From positions 1 through 61,904 of the forward strand of contig JAFUVF010000022.1 of NCBI GenBank assembly GCA_017483735.1: a DNA stretch of 61,904 bases, read 5' to 3'. Of this stretch, positions 36,298 to 45,760 are shown one piece after another. Origin of the DNA: Lachnospiraceae bacterium (GTDB taxonomy: Bacteria; Bacillota; Clostridia; Lachnospirales; Lachnospiraceae). The translations under genes and the position numbers were made by a program. The first letter of the stretch is position 1. Every line of letters starts with the position of its first letter. A model generated the notes under the pieces. The model searched no databases and had not been told where the DNA came from. It worked only from the letters and a program-made list of their open reading frames with translations.

Positions 36298-36324
36298 TAA
36301 AGCGCATTTTATTCCTGACGAAAT
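36298..36324 (+). promoter_or_regulatory. Sigma-D (sigma-28)-like promoter
   Basis: TAAA (36298-36301), 15-bp spacer, GACGAAAT (36317-36324). Compared with the Firmicute SigD consensus TAAA-N15-GCCGATAT the -35 is perfect and the -10 matches at six of eight positions. It lies 58 bp before the gene at 36382 and suggests membership in the motility regulon. Confidence 0.5.
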
Positions 36325-36381
36325 ATAAACTGTAATGAGTAGCTTACTGCCTGCAAAGCAGACATCGAAAGGAGAAGAAAA

Positions 36382-36993
36382 ATGCCGATTGGAGCGTTGG
36401 GACTTGCAAGAGCGCAGTTTGTACCCTCCAAAATGGAGGGGGCAGCCGCAAATAGCGCAGAGGGAATGAAATTTCAGGATGTATTCATAGAAAAGAGAGA
36501 GCGTGCGGGGGAGCCTATGTCTGCCGCAAAGGATAGGCGCCAATACAAGAATGAATACTTTAACAGGGCGGTGGATGGCTGCATTGTACATAACGGAGTG
36601 CTCTTTACCTGTGATTACAAAACCGATACCCTGTGTCTTGGAGATTGCAGCGATAAGAGAAGCTGCATACAGGTTGAGCTTGAAAACGGCGGAAGCCTTA
36701 TGGTAAACAGGGATAATCTGGAGGATTTGACAAAGGCGATATCGCTGTTTTCGCCAGAGGATCAGTCACGAATCATGGCGGCAATCCAGAGGGACAAAAT
36801 GGCAAAGCACAATCTTGACAAGATAGAGGAGGAGATTTCCGAAGGGATAGCGCATGAGAACGAAAGAGAGGATGACGGGAGTATTATTATTTCATCTAAT
36901 ATGTGTATGAAAAAAATCCTTGACGTGGGATGTGCTTTAATATACTATATACAGAGTGTGCAATTGAGTGTGCCAACAAGATATAGTATGTAA
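36382..36993 (+). CDS. Hypothetical protein under a motility-type promoter
   Basis: A 203-residue soluble protein behind AAGGAGA. The N-terminus (MPIGALGLARAQFVP) lacks a signal peptide. The middle contains CxLGDCSDKRSC, four clustered cysteines that could bind a metal or form disulfides, followed by IQVELENGGSLMVNRDNLED and a helical C-terminus. The last 30 residues have an odd, more hydrophobic composition (VGCALIYYIQSVQL). No family was recognised. The sigma-D-like promoter and the Met-Pro-Ile start, like other non-secreted flagellar-regulon proteins, hint at a motility link; this is inference. The L,D-transpeptidase gene follows 20 bp later. Confidence 0.7.
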   Translation: MPIGALGLARAQFVPSKMEGAAANSAEGMKFQDVFIEKRERAGEPMSAAKDRRQYKNEYFNRAVDGCIVHNGVLFTCDYKTDTLCLGDCSDKRSCIQVELENGGSLMVNRDNLEDLTKAISLFSPEDQSRIMAAIQRDKMAKHNLDKIEEEISEGIAHENEREDDGSIIISSNMCMKKILDVGCALIYYIQSVQLSVPTRYSM

Positions 36994-37013
36994 ACCACGA
37001 AAGGCAATATAAA

Positions 37014-37658
37014 ATGAAAATTTATAAAAGGATTTTAGCAGGTATCGCACTCGGAAGTCTGCTGTTTACGCAGGCTCCGGTATATACACAGGCAGTGGAG
37101 GCAGTCGGGGAGATAGTTGAAATGCCTGTTGACAACCGCCCAAATTATGCGATTTATGTAAACCGAAGCACGAACTGTGTTACCGTCAAGGTAATAAATG
37201 AGGATAGTACCGAAACAGCAGTTAAGTCCATGATATGTTCCACCGGAAGAAACGGACACAGGACACCTGTGGGAACCTTTTCCACCTCCGATTACTATGA
37301 TTGGAGACTTATGGTGGACGGCACTTACGGAAGATATGCGGTAAGATTCAACAACAGGATAATGTTCCACTCGGTTCCGTATTATTCCAAAAGGGAGGAT
37401 AATCTCGAATATGAGCAGTATAATCTTCTGGGAGAAAATGCGTCATTAGGCTGTGTGCGCCTAGCCGTCGCAGATGCAAAATGGATATATGACAATTGCA
37501 GGAAGGGCACAAAGGTCGTAGTGTACGAGAATGAAGAGGATTATGGAGAGCCGGGAAAGCCTGCGCCGATAAGAATTGATGTGGATTCGCCCTTCAGAGG
37601 CTGGGATCCCACAGACCCGATAGAGATAAATCCCTGGAGGAATAATAACGAGCAGTAG
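37014..37658 (+). CDS. L,D-transpeptidase (YkuD family), secreted
   Basis: Extracellular peptidoglycan enzyme that makes 3-3 cross-links or attaches proteins through a catalytic cysteine. It has 214 residues. Signal peptide 1-28 (LAGIALGSLLFTQAPVYTQA). Catalytic region: strand with GHRTPVGTFST, then H119 in MFHSVPYY, then ASLGC147VR149L; the usual SHGC reads SLGC here, with the Cys and Arg kept. The C-terminal tail is Pro/Asp-rich. It probably shares a transcript with the preceding hypothetical gene. The catalytic residues suggest it is active. Confidence 0.9.
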   Translation: MKIYKRILAGIALGSLLFTQAPVYTQAVEAVGEIVEMPVDNRPNYAIYVNRSTNCVTVKVINEDSTETAVKSMICSTGRNGHRTPVGTFSTSDYYDWRLMVDGTYGRYAVRFNNRIMFHSVPYYSKREDNLEYEQYNLLGENASLGCVRLAVADAKWIYDNCRKGTKVVVYENEEDYGEPGKPAPIRIDVDSPFRGWDPTDPIEINPWRNNNEQ

Positions 37659-37692
37659 GCTTTTGTTCCGTGGCGGAAGGAAGGATGGCGAT

Positions 37693-38682
37693 ATGCCAAA
37701 GGGAAGCAACCAGAAGTTAAAGCTGTATTATCTGAGCCGTATAATGACCGAAAAGACGGATGATGAGCATATGATTACAATGCAGGAGATACAGGATGCT
37801 TTGGCAGCATATGGAGTATCCGCAGACAGAAAGAGTCTTTATGACGATATGGAGGCGCTTAGAATTCTGGGGATAGATGTCATCGGAGAGAAGATCGGCA
37901 GGAACTTTTATTATCACGTAGGCGAAAAGCAATTTGAAATTGCCGAATTGAAGCTTTTGGTGGATGCAATCCAGTCATCCAGATTTATTACAGAAAAGAA
38001 ATCAAATGAGCTTATAAAGAAGCTTACAGGTCTTGCCAGCGAGTATGAAGCAACCCAGCTGAAGCGTCAGGTGTCGGTGCAGGGCAGAGTCAAAAATATG
38101 AACGAGAGCATCTATTACTCCGTGGATGATGTACATCGGGCGATAGCCGAGAATAAGCAGATCCTCTTCGAATATATGAAGTGGAATACGGACAGGAAGC
38201 TGGAACGGAGACGGAAAGCCCCATATATTGTAAGTCCATGGGCTCTTACCTGGGGGGATGAAAATTATTATCTCATTGCATATGATGAGGAGGCGGATCG
38301 CATAAAACACTTCCGTGTCGACAAGATGAAAAATATCAAGATTCTGGACAGGAAGCGTGCAGGGCGTGATAAGTTTAAGGAATTCAATCTTGCCAGCTAT
38401 TCCAAGATGAACTTCGGAATGTTTGGAGGAGATCCGATAAAGGTAAAGCTTGCATTCAAGGATGAATTGGTTGGCGTGTTTCTCGATCGCTTCGGAAGTG
38501 ATATCCCGATACGTGCCTCAAAGGAAAAGGGATGGTCAGAAACAACTGTGGAGGTTGCGTTAAGCGACCAATTTTTGGGGTGGATATTTGCGTTGGGAAC
38601 GGATGTAATGATATTGAGCCCTGAGAATGTGGTAAAACGCTTTGAAGATGAGATTGATTCCATAAGAGAAATGTACAAGTAG
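37693..38682 (+). CDS. WYL-domain transcriptional regulator
   Basis: 329 residues: N-terminal winged helix (KLKLYYLSRIM, then TMQEIQDALAAYGVSADRKS, DDMEALRILGIDVIG), a WYL ligand-sensing domain from about 125 with the characteristic FEYMKWN and ISPWALTWGDENYYLIAYD stretches, and a C-terminal extension. WYL regulators respond to small molecules or nucleic-acid ligands and control DNA-damage, phage-defence or metabolic genes. I start at ATG 37693, preceded by AAGGAAGGA, rather than TTG 37663. No target operon is evident nearby; neighbours are cell-wall and peptidase genes. A terminator follows. Confidence 0.9.
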   Translation: MPKGSNQKLKLYYLSRIMTEKTDDEHMITMQEIQDALAAYGVSADRKSLYDDMEALRILGIDVIGEKIGRNFYYHVGEKQFEIAELKLLVDAIQSSRFITEKKSNELIKKLTGLASEYEATQLKRQVSVQGRVKNMNESIYYSVDDVHRAIAENKQILFEYMKWNTDRKLERRRKAPYIVSPWALTWGDENYYLIAYDEEADRIKHFRVDKMKNIKILDRKRAGRDKFKEFNLASYSKMNFGMFGGDPIKVKLAFKDELVGVFLDRFGSDIPIRASKEKGWSETTVEVALSDQFLGWIFALGTDVMILSPENVVKRFEDEIDSIREMYK

Positions 38683-38685
38683 AGG

Positions 38686-38714
38686 AAGCGCCTGCATATG
38701 CGGGTGCTTTTCTT
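38686..38714 (+). terminator. Terminator after the WYL regulator
   Basis: Stem AGCGCCTG (38687-38694) with CGGGTGCT (38701-38708), two G-U pairs, 6-nt loop, followed by TTTTCTTT. Confidence 0.75.
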
Positions 38715-38805
38715 TAAAAATACCGCTCTTCAAATTTCCTTGATTAAATTTACCCATTGATATATAGTTATGAAGTATGGTTAATGAGCATGATTTCGGG
38801 ATAGC

Positions 38806-39843
38806 ATGAAGACAGGGGTAATTTTTTTTCTGAAAATGACAATGCTCCTTACAGTGGCGGTATCAGTCCCTGCAGCTTCGCATATGGATGTTTATGCGGC
38901 TGAGGAGGTACATATAGTGGACACGGAGGAACAGATATACTCCTACGGGGAGATGGTGTATGATATTTTGTCGCTTACCGCAAAATATGACGAGATACTT
39001 TCATTTGAAAGACTTACAAAGACGTCACAGGGAAGATATGTTTATCTTTTGAAATTTGGAAACCCGGATGCGGATAGAAAAATCCTTATCACAGCTTCTA
39101 TCCATGCAAGGGAATATATGACCTCGCAGCTCGTGATGAGCATGTTGGAGGAATATCTTTCAGAGTATGACGCAGTTCAAAGAAATGGAAAAAGCTATAA
39201 GGATAGTATGGGAAATCTGTGCTTTTATATCCTTCCGATGATAAATCCCGATGGTGTGGCGATAAGTCAGTATGGTCTCTCCGGAGTCAGCGGGAATAAG
39301 GAAAAGGAATGGCTGAGCAATAAGGAAAATGAGGGCTACAGCCTTACACAGATAAAGGCAAATGCCGGCGGTACGGACTTAAACCGCAACTTTCCCACCG
39401 GCTTTGGCACGGATAAAAACAAGGCTAAGGAGCCGTCGCTTTTAAATTATCCGGGGAAGGCACCGCTTTCGGAGCCGGAAAGTCAGGCTGTGGCGGAAGT
39501 TATTGACGAAATTCATTTTGAAGCCTGTATAAACTATCATACCCAGGGGGAGGTTCTCTATTACGGCATGATAGGAAATACAAAGGCTAATGAAAAGAAA
39601 AATGACGAGCTTATGCGGATAGTATACAAGCATACGAGGTATTATCCGATATTGCCAAAGGATATGCCGAACGGATCTCTCAGCGATTATTTCCAAAGGA
39701 TACAGAACGAGCCTAGTATAACGGTTGAGATAGGCAGATTGGAAAATCCTGTGCCAATAGACCAGTTTAAGGCAATATACAAAAAGAATTTCCCGGTGTG
39801 GGAGGAGCTTGCAATAAAATACGGAACGGAAGCAAAAAAGTGA
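38806..39843 (+). CDS. Secreted M14 zinc carboxypeptidase
   Basis: 345 residues with a signal peptide (about 1-32, ending VYA/AEE). Zinc ligands are H100 and E103 in IHAREY plus the His of NYHTQG; the arginine/asparagine substrate site is GGTDLNRNFP, and the catalytic Glu is in SITVEIG near the C-terminus. It therefore looks complete and active, trimming C-terminal residues from peptides or muropeptides outside the cell (gamma-D-glutamyl-diaminopimelate endopeptidases share this fold). Its ribosome site is weak. It is followed 1 bp later by a membrane protein. Confidence 0.9.
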   Translation: MKTGVIFFLKMTMLLTVAVSVPAASHMDVYAAEEVHIVDTEEQIYSYGEMVYDILSLTAKYDEILSFERLTKTSQGRYVYLLKFGNPDADRKILITASIHAREYMTSQLVMSMLEEYLSEYDAVQRNGKSYKDSMGNLCFYILPMINPDGVAISQYGLSGVSGNKEKEWLSNKENEGYSLTQIKANAGGTDLNRNFPTGFGTDKNKAKEPSLLNYPGKAPLSEPESQAVAEVIDEIHFEACINYHTQGEVLYYGMIGNTKANEKKNDELMRIVYKHTRYYPILPKDMPNGSLSDYFQRIQNEPSITVEIGRLENPVPIDQFKAIYKKNFPVWEELAIKYGTEAKK

Positions 39844-39844
39844 T

Positions 39845-40645
39845 ATGACGGATTTTCTGTTAAATGTAATCATCTTTTCCGGAGCAATGTTTTTTTTCTT
39901 AAGCTTTTTCGGAAAAATGAGGTATGCGGTATACGGTGCAATCCTTTATATAACATTACCGTATACTGTATTTTTGATGTATGACATAGAGGAGCCGGAG
40001 AGGGGGATTCTGTGGGCGCTTATCCCATGGGCTTTATTCTTTGTTACGATCATAATCAGACCTGAAATTTACAAAAATAAAAGCGTTGCAAGGCTTATAG
40101 GCGCATTGGGGATAGCACTTATCATTATTTTTGTCTGTGTTTATTACCGGGAATATATCGCCTTTGTATTATACGGAGGTGCAGACGGGGAGAGCTTTGG
40201 AGCAGACAATCCCATCGGGAATGACGGATACTATTTTGCGGATTTCTTTACCAGATTTGCATATATAAATAAGCGTCCCGGCATGGGAATAGGTCTCGAG
40301 GCAGGGCTCATATTATTCATATATTATCTTTTGACCGACGGCAAAAGCATCGGAAGGATATATAAGTGCATTTCCGTCATTGCGATTATCTTTGTTTTTT
40401 TATCATTCAGATATATCCCATACGACAGGATTGAGAGTATAAACGGCGTGACGTACAGAATTGTCAGACTTATGGAGTATCCAAATGTGATGTTTTCCAA
40501 GGGCTGTGCGCTTCTTACAATCCCTGCCGTATATTCGCTTGTGCGTTTTGAAAAAGAAAAAAAGGAAAGCGTATGGGGCTTCATCCCCGGGCTTTCCCTT
40601 GGTCTTTCAATATTTATGGCGCTGTATTTGAGATTTCAGCTCTAA
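39845..40645 (+). CDS. Polytopic membrane protein of unknown function
   Basis: 266 residues with about seven predicted membrane helices (for example LLNVIIFSGAMFFFLSFFG and ALGIALIIIFVCVYY) separated by short loops. Between helices 4 and 5 is an extracytoplasmic segment rich in Gly and Asp (GADGESFGADNPIGNDGYYF). No family was recognised. It starts one base after the carboxypeptidase stop, so it is coupled to it and could aid the same wall or peptide process. Its stop is one base from the convergent CoA-dehydratase activator gene. Confidence 0.75.
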   Translation: MTDFLLNVIIFSGAMFFFLSFFGKMRYAVYGAILYITLPYTVFLMYDIEEPERGILWALIPWALFFVTIIIRPEIYKNKSVARLIGALGIALIIIFVCVYYREYIAFVLYGGADGESFGADNPIGNDGYYFADFFTRFAYINKRPGMGIGLEAGLILFIYYLLTDGKSIGRIYKCISVIAIIFVFLSFRYIPYDRIESINGVTYRIVRLMEYPNVMFSKGCALLTIPAVYSLVRFEKEKKESVWGFIPGLSLGLSIFMALYLRFQL

Positions 40646-40646
40646 A

Positions 40647-43600
40647 TTATGCTTCCTTCTTAAGTGTATCCCTTTTAAGATTATTCTCCGCAGTGGAGAG
40701 CATAAGCTTGATTCTGTTCAGCTGGTTTACCTCGCTGGCTCCGGGGTCATAATCTATCGCAACTATATTTGAAGCGGGATATCTTTTTCGGAGCGCCTTG
40801 ATGACACCCTTTCCGACAACATGGTTTGGCAGGCAGCCAAAGGGCTGTGTGCACACGATATTCGGCACATTTTCGTTTATGAGCTCCACCATTTCTCCTG
40901 TCAAAAACCATCCCTCGCCTGTCTGGTTTCCAATGGAAACTATGGGCTCAGCATAGGATACAAGCCTATAGATGGATGTGGGAGCATCGAAATGTCTGCT
41001 CTTTTTAAATTCCTTTGCGGCAGCTCCACGCAAGATATTTTCTATTGCCCATATCCCCAATGCAGAGAGCTTTGACGCCTTTTTGGAGGTGCCGAAATGC
41101 TCCGCCTTGTATATCTGATTGTAGAAGCAGTAGAGCAAAAAGTCCATAAGGTCGGGAACAACAGCCTCTGCGCCTTCTTTTTCCAAAAGCTCCACCAGAT
41201 GGTTGTTTCCGGCGGGGGAGAACTTGACAAGTATCTCGCCCACAATGCCGACACGGGGCTTTTGCAGATCTTCATCTATGGGAATATTGTCAAAATCCCT
41301 TATCATCTGGCGGCAGAGCTTATTGAATTTCGCAAGATTAATGTGCTTTGCGGTAACAAAGCTTATTATTTTTTGAAGCCACTCATCATGCAGTCTGTCG
41401 ACGCTTCCGGGGGTAAGCTCATATGGGCGCATACGGTATGTGCAGCGCATAAATATATCTCCGAATTCTGCGCCGATTGCGGCACGGAGCAGGAGCTTTG
41501 AATCCAAAGTAAAGCCCGGATTTTTCTCCATTCCGTTCAGATTTAAGCTGATAACCGGAATCTGTGACATTCCTGCCTTTAAAAGAGCACGCCGTATGAA
41601 GCCCACATAGTTTGTGGCACGGCATCCGCCGCCGGTCTGGCTCATTATTATTGCGGTCTTGTCAAGGTCATATTTTCCGGAATTCAATGCGCTCATTATC
41701 TGTCCCACCACGAGAAGTGAAGGGTAGCAGGCGTCATTATTTACATATTTGAGTCCCGTATCAATGGAAGCCTTGTTGTCGTTGTTAAGCACCTCGAAAT
41801 TGTAGCCGCAGGCATTGAAAGCCGGCTGCAATATCTCAAAATGTATGGGCGACATCTGAGGACAGAGGATGGTGTAGTTATTATCCCTCATCTCCTCAGT
41901 AAAGGGAACCTTATAAATTGCCGAGGACCGTATGGTTCTCTTTTTGCCCTGCTTCCTGCGCACATTCAATGCGGATATGAGGGAACGTATTCTTATCCTT
42001 GCGGCACCCAGATTGTTTACCTCGTCAATCTTTAAGCAGGTGTATATCTTGTCGGAGCCGGAGAGAATATCGTTTACCTGATCCGTGGTCACGGCATCCA
42101 GACCGCAGCCAAAGGAATTAAGCTGTATAAGATCAAGATTTTCCGTGGTCTTTACATAGCTTGCAGCCGCATAAAGGCGGGAATGATACATCCATTGATC
42201 CGATACGATAAGAGGCCTTTCGGGCTTTGCAAGATGCGATATGGAATCCTCGGTAAGCACCGCAAAGTCGAAGGAGGTTATGAGCTCCGGGATACCGTGA
42301 TTTATCTCGGGGTCGAGATGATAAGGACGTCCTGCCAGAACTATTCCGTGCTTTCCGGTTTCCTCGAGATATTTTAAGGTTTCCTCGCCCTCGTGCATGG
42401 TGTCAATACGCACCTGATTGAGCTCAAGCCAGCCTGCATGTACCGCTTCCCGCAGCTCTTTTTCGGTTATATCGGGATTTGTTTCGTTAAATTCCGCAAT
42501 GAGGGAGGAGCAGATGGTATCCTCATCCCTGAAGGACATAAATGGATTTCTGAATGTAATATTGCCGTCCGCAATTGCCTCCACGTTATTCTTTATGTTC
42601 TCTGAATATGATGTGACAATGGGGCAGTTGTAATGGTTGTTTGCCTCGTCAAACTCGTTTCTCTCATAGAAAAGCGCAGGATAGAAAATATACTTTATTC
42701 CGTGATTTATAAGCCATTGTACATGGCCGTGAGCAAGCTTTGCGGGATAGCATTCCGATTCACTGGGAATGGATTCTATTCCAAGCTCATAAATCTGTCT
42801 TGTGGAGGCGGGGGAGAGTATTACCCTGTAGCCCAGCTTCGTAAAGAAGGTAAACCAAAAAGGATAATCCTCATACATATTTAAAACCCTGGGTATGCCC
42901 ACTTCCCCTCTGGGCGCTTCGTCCGCAGGCAGCGGCTCATATGAAAAAAGTCTCTTTAATTTGTATTCAAAAAGATTAGGAACATTGTTGGCATTCTTTA
43001 CACCGCCGATACCTCTTTCACAGCGGTTTCCGGATATAAACTGCCTTCCGCCTGAAAAACGGTTTATGGTAAGCCGGCAGGAGTTGGTGCAGCCTCTGCA
43101 CTTGGCCATGGAGGTGTCGTATTTTAAATTTATTATGTCGTCAAAGGTAAGCATTGAGGTTTTGTATCCCTCCTCGTAGCGCTCCCTTGCAATGAGAGCG
43201 GCGCCGAAGGCACCCATAATGCCTGCAATGTCGGGTCTTATTGCCTCACAGTCAGCTATCTTTTCGAAGCTTCTAAGCACGGCGTCATTGTAGAAGGTTC
43301 CGCCCTGAACGACGATGTTTTTGCCAAGCTCAGATGCGTCGGATACCTTTATTACCTTAAACAGGGCATTCTTTATAACGGAATAGGCAAGTCCGGCGGA
43401 AATGTCGGATACGCTTGCACCCTCCTTCTGCGCCTGCTTGACCTTTGAATTCATAAAGACGGTGCAGCGTGTTCCCAAATCTATCGGGTGAGGGGCAAAA
43501 AGCGCCTCCTTTGCGAAATCCTCCACGGAGAAATTGAGGGATTTGGCAAAGGTTTCTATGAAGGAGCCGCAGCCGGAGGAGCAGGCTTCGTTAAGCTGCA

Positions 43601-44924
43601 CGGAGTCCACAGTCTGATTCTTTATCTTGATGCACTTCATATCCTGACCGCCGATATCAAGGATGCAGTCCACGGAAGGGTCAAAGAATGCCGCCGCATA
43701 ATAGTGCGCCACGGTCTCTACCTCACCGTCGTCCAAAAGAAATGCGGACTTAAGCAGCGCCTCGCCGTAGCCTGTGGAGCAGGAGCGGACTATATGCGCA
43801 TCCTTTGGAATTATTTCCGAGATTTCCTTAATGCTCCTTATGGCTGTATTCAAGGGACTTCCGTCATTGCCGGAGTAGAAGGAATACAAAAGCTCGCCGT
43901 CATCCCCCACAAGCGCAATCTTTGTGGTGGTGGAGCCTGCATCTATGCCGAGATACACATTTCCATGGTAATCCTTTAATTCTCCCTTTACGACACAGTG
44001 CGAGGAGTGGCGCTTCGTAAATTCGTCGTATGCAGCCTCGTTTTCAAAAAGGGGCTCCATGCGCTCAACCTCAAACTCCATTTTTATATCAGAGGAGAGC
44101 TTTTCAACCATCTCTTCAAGTGTGAAGACTGTAAGAGCCTTTTCTCTTGCATTGAGGGCAGAGCCTATGGCTGCAAAAAGATGGGAATTGTCCGTATCCA
44201 TTATATGCTCGTCATCGAGCTTTAAGGTTCTGATAAAGGCTGCCTTTAGCTCGGACAGAAAGTGGAGGGGACCTCCCAAAAACGCCACATGTCCCCGTAT
44301 CGGCTTTCCGCAGGCAAGCCCTGATATGGTCTGATTGACAACTGCCTGAAATATGGAGGCAGATAAGTCCTCCTTTGTCGCACCCTCGTTTATAAGGGGC
44401 TGTATATCTGTCTTTGCGAAAACTCCGCAGCGTGCGGCGATTGAGTACAGGGATTTGTAATCCTTTGCGTACTCGTTTAAGCCTGTGGCATCGGTCTGCA
44501 ATAGGGAAGCCATCTGGTCTATGAAGGAGCCTGTACCTCCGGCGCATATTCCGTTCATACGCTGCTCCACATTTCCGCCCTCGAAATAGATTATCTTTGC
44601 ATCCTCGCCGCCAAGCTCAATTGCCACATCAGTTTTGGGCGCAAGGGTCTTTAGGGAGGTTGCAACCGCAATGACCTCCTGGGTAAAGGGAACCTCCAAA
44701 TGATTGGCAAGGGTAAGCCCGCCGGAGCCTGTTATCATGGGCGTGAGGGTAAGATTTCCCAGCTTTTCGTATGCGTCCCTTAGAAGTGTATGCAGAGTGT
44801 TCCTGATATCCGCATAATGCCTTTTGTAATCGGAAAAAAGTATATTGTTGTCCTTATCGAGGATAGCAATCTTTACTGTGGTGGAGCCTATATCTATACC
44901 AAGAGATGCTTTGCCTGAATACAT
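40647..44924 (-). CDS. 2-Hydroxyacyl-CoA dehydratase activator, long BcrA/HgdC-type protein
   Basis: 1,425 residues. Two ASKHA ATPase domains (about 1-260, opening [13 protein letters not shown]; about 320-580, opening [13 protein letters not shown]) each carry a helix with the cluster cysteine ([11 protein letters not shown] and [11 protein letters not shown]). Next comes a cysteine cluster KCRGCTNSC with a further Cys (about 605-640), then a DUF2229 / HgdB-like region to the end. Related activators use ATP to push an electron onto dehydratases; proteins of this long type are widespread in Clostridia and often have no dehydratase gene beside them, as here. True substrate unknown. It lies alone on the minus strand; its 3' end is one base from the convergent membrane-protein gene. 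Confidence 0.9.
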   Translation of the reverse strand: MYSGKASLGIDIGSTTVKIAILDKDNNILFSDYKRHYADIRNTLHTLLRDAYEKLGNLTLTPMITGSGGLTLANHLEVPFTQEVIAVATSLKTLAPKTDVAIELGGEDAKIIYFEGGNVEQRMNGICAGGTGSFIDQMASLLQTDATGLNEYAKDYKSLYSIAARCGVFAKTDIQPLINEGATKEDLSASIFQAVVNQTISGLACGKPIRGHVAFLGGPLHFLSELKAAFIRTLKLDDEHIMDTDNSHLFAAIGSALNAREKALTVFTLEEMVEKLSSDIKMEFEVERMEPLFENEAAYDEFTKRHSSHCVVKGELKDYHGNVYLGIDAGSTTTKIALVGDDGELLYSFYSGNDGSPLNTAIRSIKEISEIIPKDAHIVRSCSTGYGEALLKSAFLLDDGEVETVAHYYAAAFFDPSVDCILDIGGQDMKCIKIKNQTVDSVQLNEACSSGCGSFIETFAKSLNFSVEDFAKEALFAPHPIDLGTRCTVFMNSKVKQAQKEGASVSDISAGLAYSVIKNALFKVIKVSDASELGKNIVVQGGTFYNDAVLRSFEKIADCEAIRPDIAGIMGAFGAALIARERYEEGYKTSMLTFDDIINLKYDTSMAKCRGCTNSCRLTINRFSGGRQFISGNRCERGIGGVKNANNVPNLFEYKLKRLFSYEPLPADEAPRGEVGIPRVLNMYEDYPFWFTFFTKLGYRVILSPASTRQIYELGIESIPSESECYPAKLAHGHVQWLINHGIKYIFYPALFYERNEFDEANNHYNCPIVTSYSENIKNNVEAIADGNITFRNPFMSFRDEDTICSSLIAEFNETNPDITEKELREAVHAGWLELNQVRIDTMHEGEETLKYLEETGKHGIVLAGRPYHLDPEINHGIPELITSFDFAVLTEDSISHLAKPERPLIVSDQWMYHSRLYAAASYVKTTENLDLIQLNSFGCGLDAVTTDQVNDILSGSDKIYTCLKIDEVNNLGAARIRIRSLISALNVRRKQGKKRTIRSSAIYKVPFTEEMRDNNYTILCPQMSPIHFEILQPAFNACGYNFEVLNNDNKASIDTGLKYVNNDACYPSLLVVGQIMSALNSGKYDLDKTAIIMSQTGGGCRATNYVGFIRRALLKAGMSQIPVISLNLNGMEKNPGFTLDSKLLLRAAIGAEFGDIFMRCTYRMRPYELTPGSVDRLHDEWLQKIISFVTAKHINLAKFNKLCRQMIRDFDNIPIDEDLQKPRVGIVGEILVKFSPAGNNHLVELLEKEGAEAVVPDLMDFLLYCFYNQIYKAEHFGTSKKASKLSALGIWAIENILRGAAAKEFKKSRHFDAPTSIYRLVSYAEPIVSIGNQTGEGWFLTGEMVELINENVPNIVCTQPFGCLPNHVVGKGVIKALRKRYPASNIVAIDYDPGASEVNQLNRIKLMLSTAENNLKRDTLKKEA

Positions 44925-45047
44925 ATTTACCTCAAAACAAAAATGTATATATTAAATCAAACAACTTCCTATATTAGTACAAAAAGATAAAAAAAGCAAT
45001 GATACTGGTCTTAAATATTTATAAACAGGCGTGTTTTTGCAATATTT

Positions 45048-45476
45048 CTAGCATAGCTGGATATTCTTGAATACATTATCACGGTCATCCTGATTTATTC
45101 CCAGATATCGCTTTGTAATCTTATAAGAAGAATGATTATATATATCCATGAGCATGGCAGGCTGTATGCCCTGCTTCCATGCGTGGTATCCGAAGGTCTT
45201 CCTTAATGAATGCGGACTTACGATATTTTCCATATGCAGCGCCTCCGCTGCACCCCTTATAATGCGATAAGCCTGATAACGGCTGATATGCATACACTTT
45301 TCATCGTAGTTGAAAACGTCCTCGCCAGTGAGATTAAGCACATCGTTTATGCGTAGTGCAGAATATAGGCAGAGATTGATCAAAAGATAGTTTCTTTTGT
45401 CGGGTCTGACTGTCCTGTAAAACTCTCTATAGCGCATAAGCTCAAGCTCTCCCTTTATAGGTTGTGTGGTACTCAT
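45048..45476 (-). CDS. Short tyrosine recombinase lacking the catalytic-lysine segment
   Basis: 142 residues, start ATG at 45476 with AGGAG upstream. Conserved residues present: R42 (SALRINDV), H89-x-x-R92 (HSLRKTFGYH), H115 (NHSSYK) and nucleophile Y124 (KRYLGI). Between VFNYDEK and HISRYQAYRI the stretch that normally forms the beta-hairpin with the catalytic Lys is missing (about 35-45 residues compared with related single-domain integrases), and so is any N-terminal core-binding domain. It could be a decayed XerC/D-like enzyme that keeps frame, or one still able to bind DNA. It is divergent from the ATPase, with the repeat array between. Confidence 0.75.
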   Translation of the reverse strand: MSTTQPIKGELELMRYREFYRTVRPDKRNYLLINLCLYSALRINDVLNLTGEDVFNYDEKCMHISRYQAYRIIRGAAEALHMENIVSPHSLRKTFGYHAWKQGIQPAMLMDIYNHSSYKITKRYLGINQDDRDNVFKNIQLC

Positions 45477-45621
45477 AATATTTCTCCTCTCGATATGTAA
45501 ATATTGGTACAAGCTATTATATTCATTTGGGGAGAATTTATAATACAGAAATTAGATTTTTAAGAATAAAACGCATAGTTTTATAGCTTCTCTAAGCTCA
45601 GATTATTTTTAGAAATAGAAG

Positions 45622-45718
45622 ATGTGAAAGGTTGTGAAAGGTTGTGTAAGATTGTGGAAGAAAATAAAAGTTGTGAAAGATTGTGAAAGAAAATAAAAGT
45701 TGTGAAGGGTTGTGAAAG
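45622..45718. repeat. Array of eight TTGTGAAAG repeats at about 10-bp period
   Basis: Near-identical 9-mers start at 45622 (first base changed), 45632, 45642 (TTGTGTAAG), 45652 (TTGTGGAAG), 45671, 45681, 45700 (TTGTGAAGG) and 45710. The phase is one helical turn (10 bp). Two AAAATAAAAG spacers of the same length interrupt it, giving blocks of 4, 2 and 2. It lies just upstream of the ATPase gene's ribosome site and ATG 45761, in the divergent intergenic space. The units are too short and too close for CRISPR. They look like a multi-site DNA-binding array (iteron-like). Confidence 0.85.
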
Positions 45719-45760
45719 AATTTGCGATATGTTATTATAGTATCAAAGGAGAATCCAAAC

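Noticed and set aside
41097..41501. Plus-strand frames inside the activator gene
   Set aside because: Several long plus-strand frames mirror the highly biased minus-strand coding region; none has a ribosome site or family motif.
45622..45718. CRISPR-like repeats before the ATPase gene
   Set aside because: The units are 9 bp with about 1-bp spacing, there are no unique spacers and no cas genes nearby.
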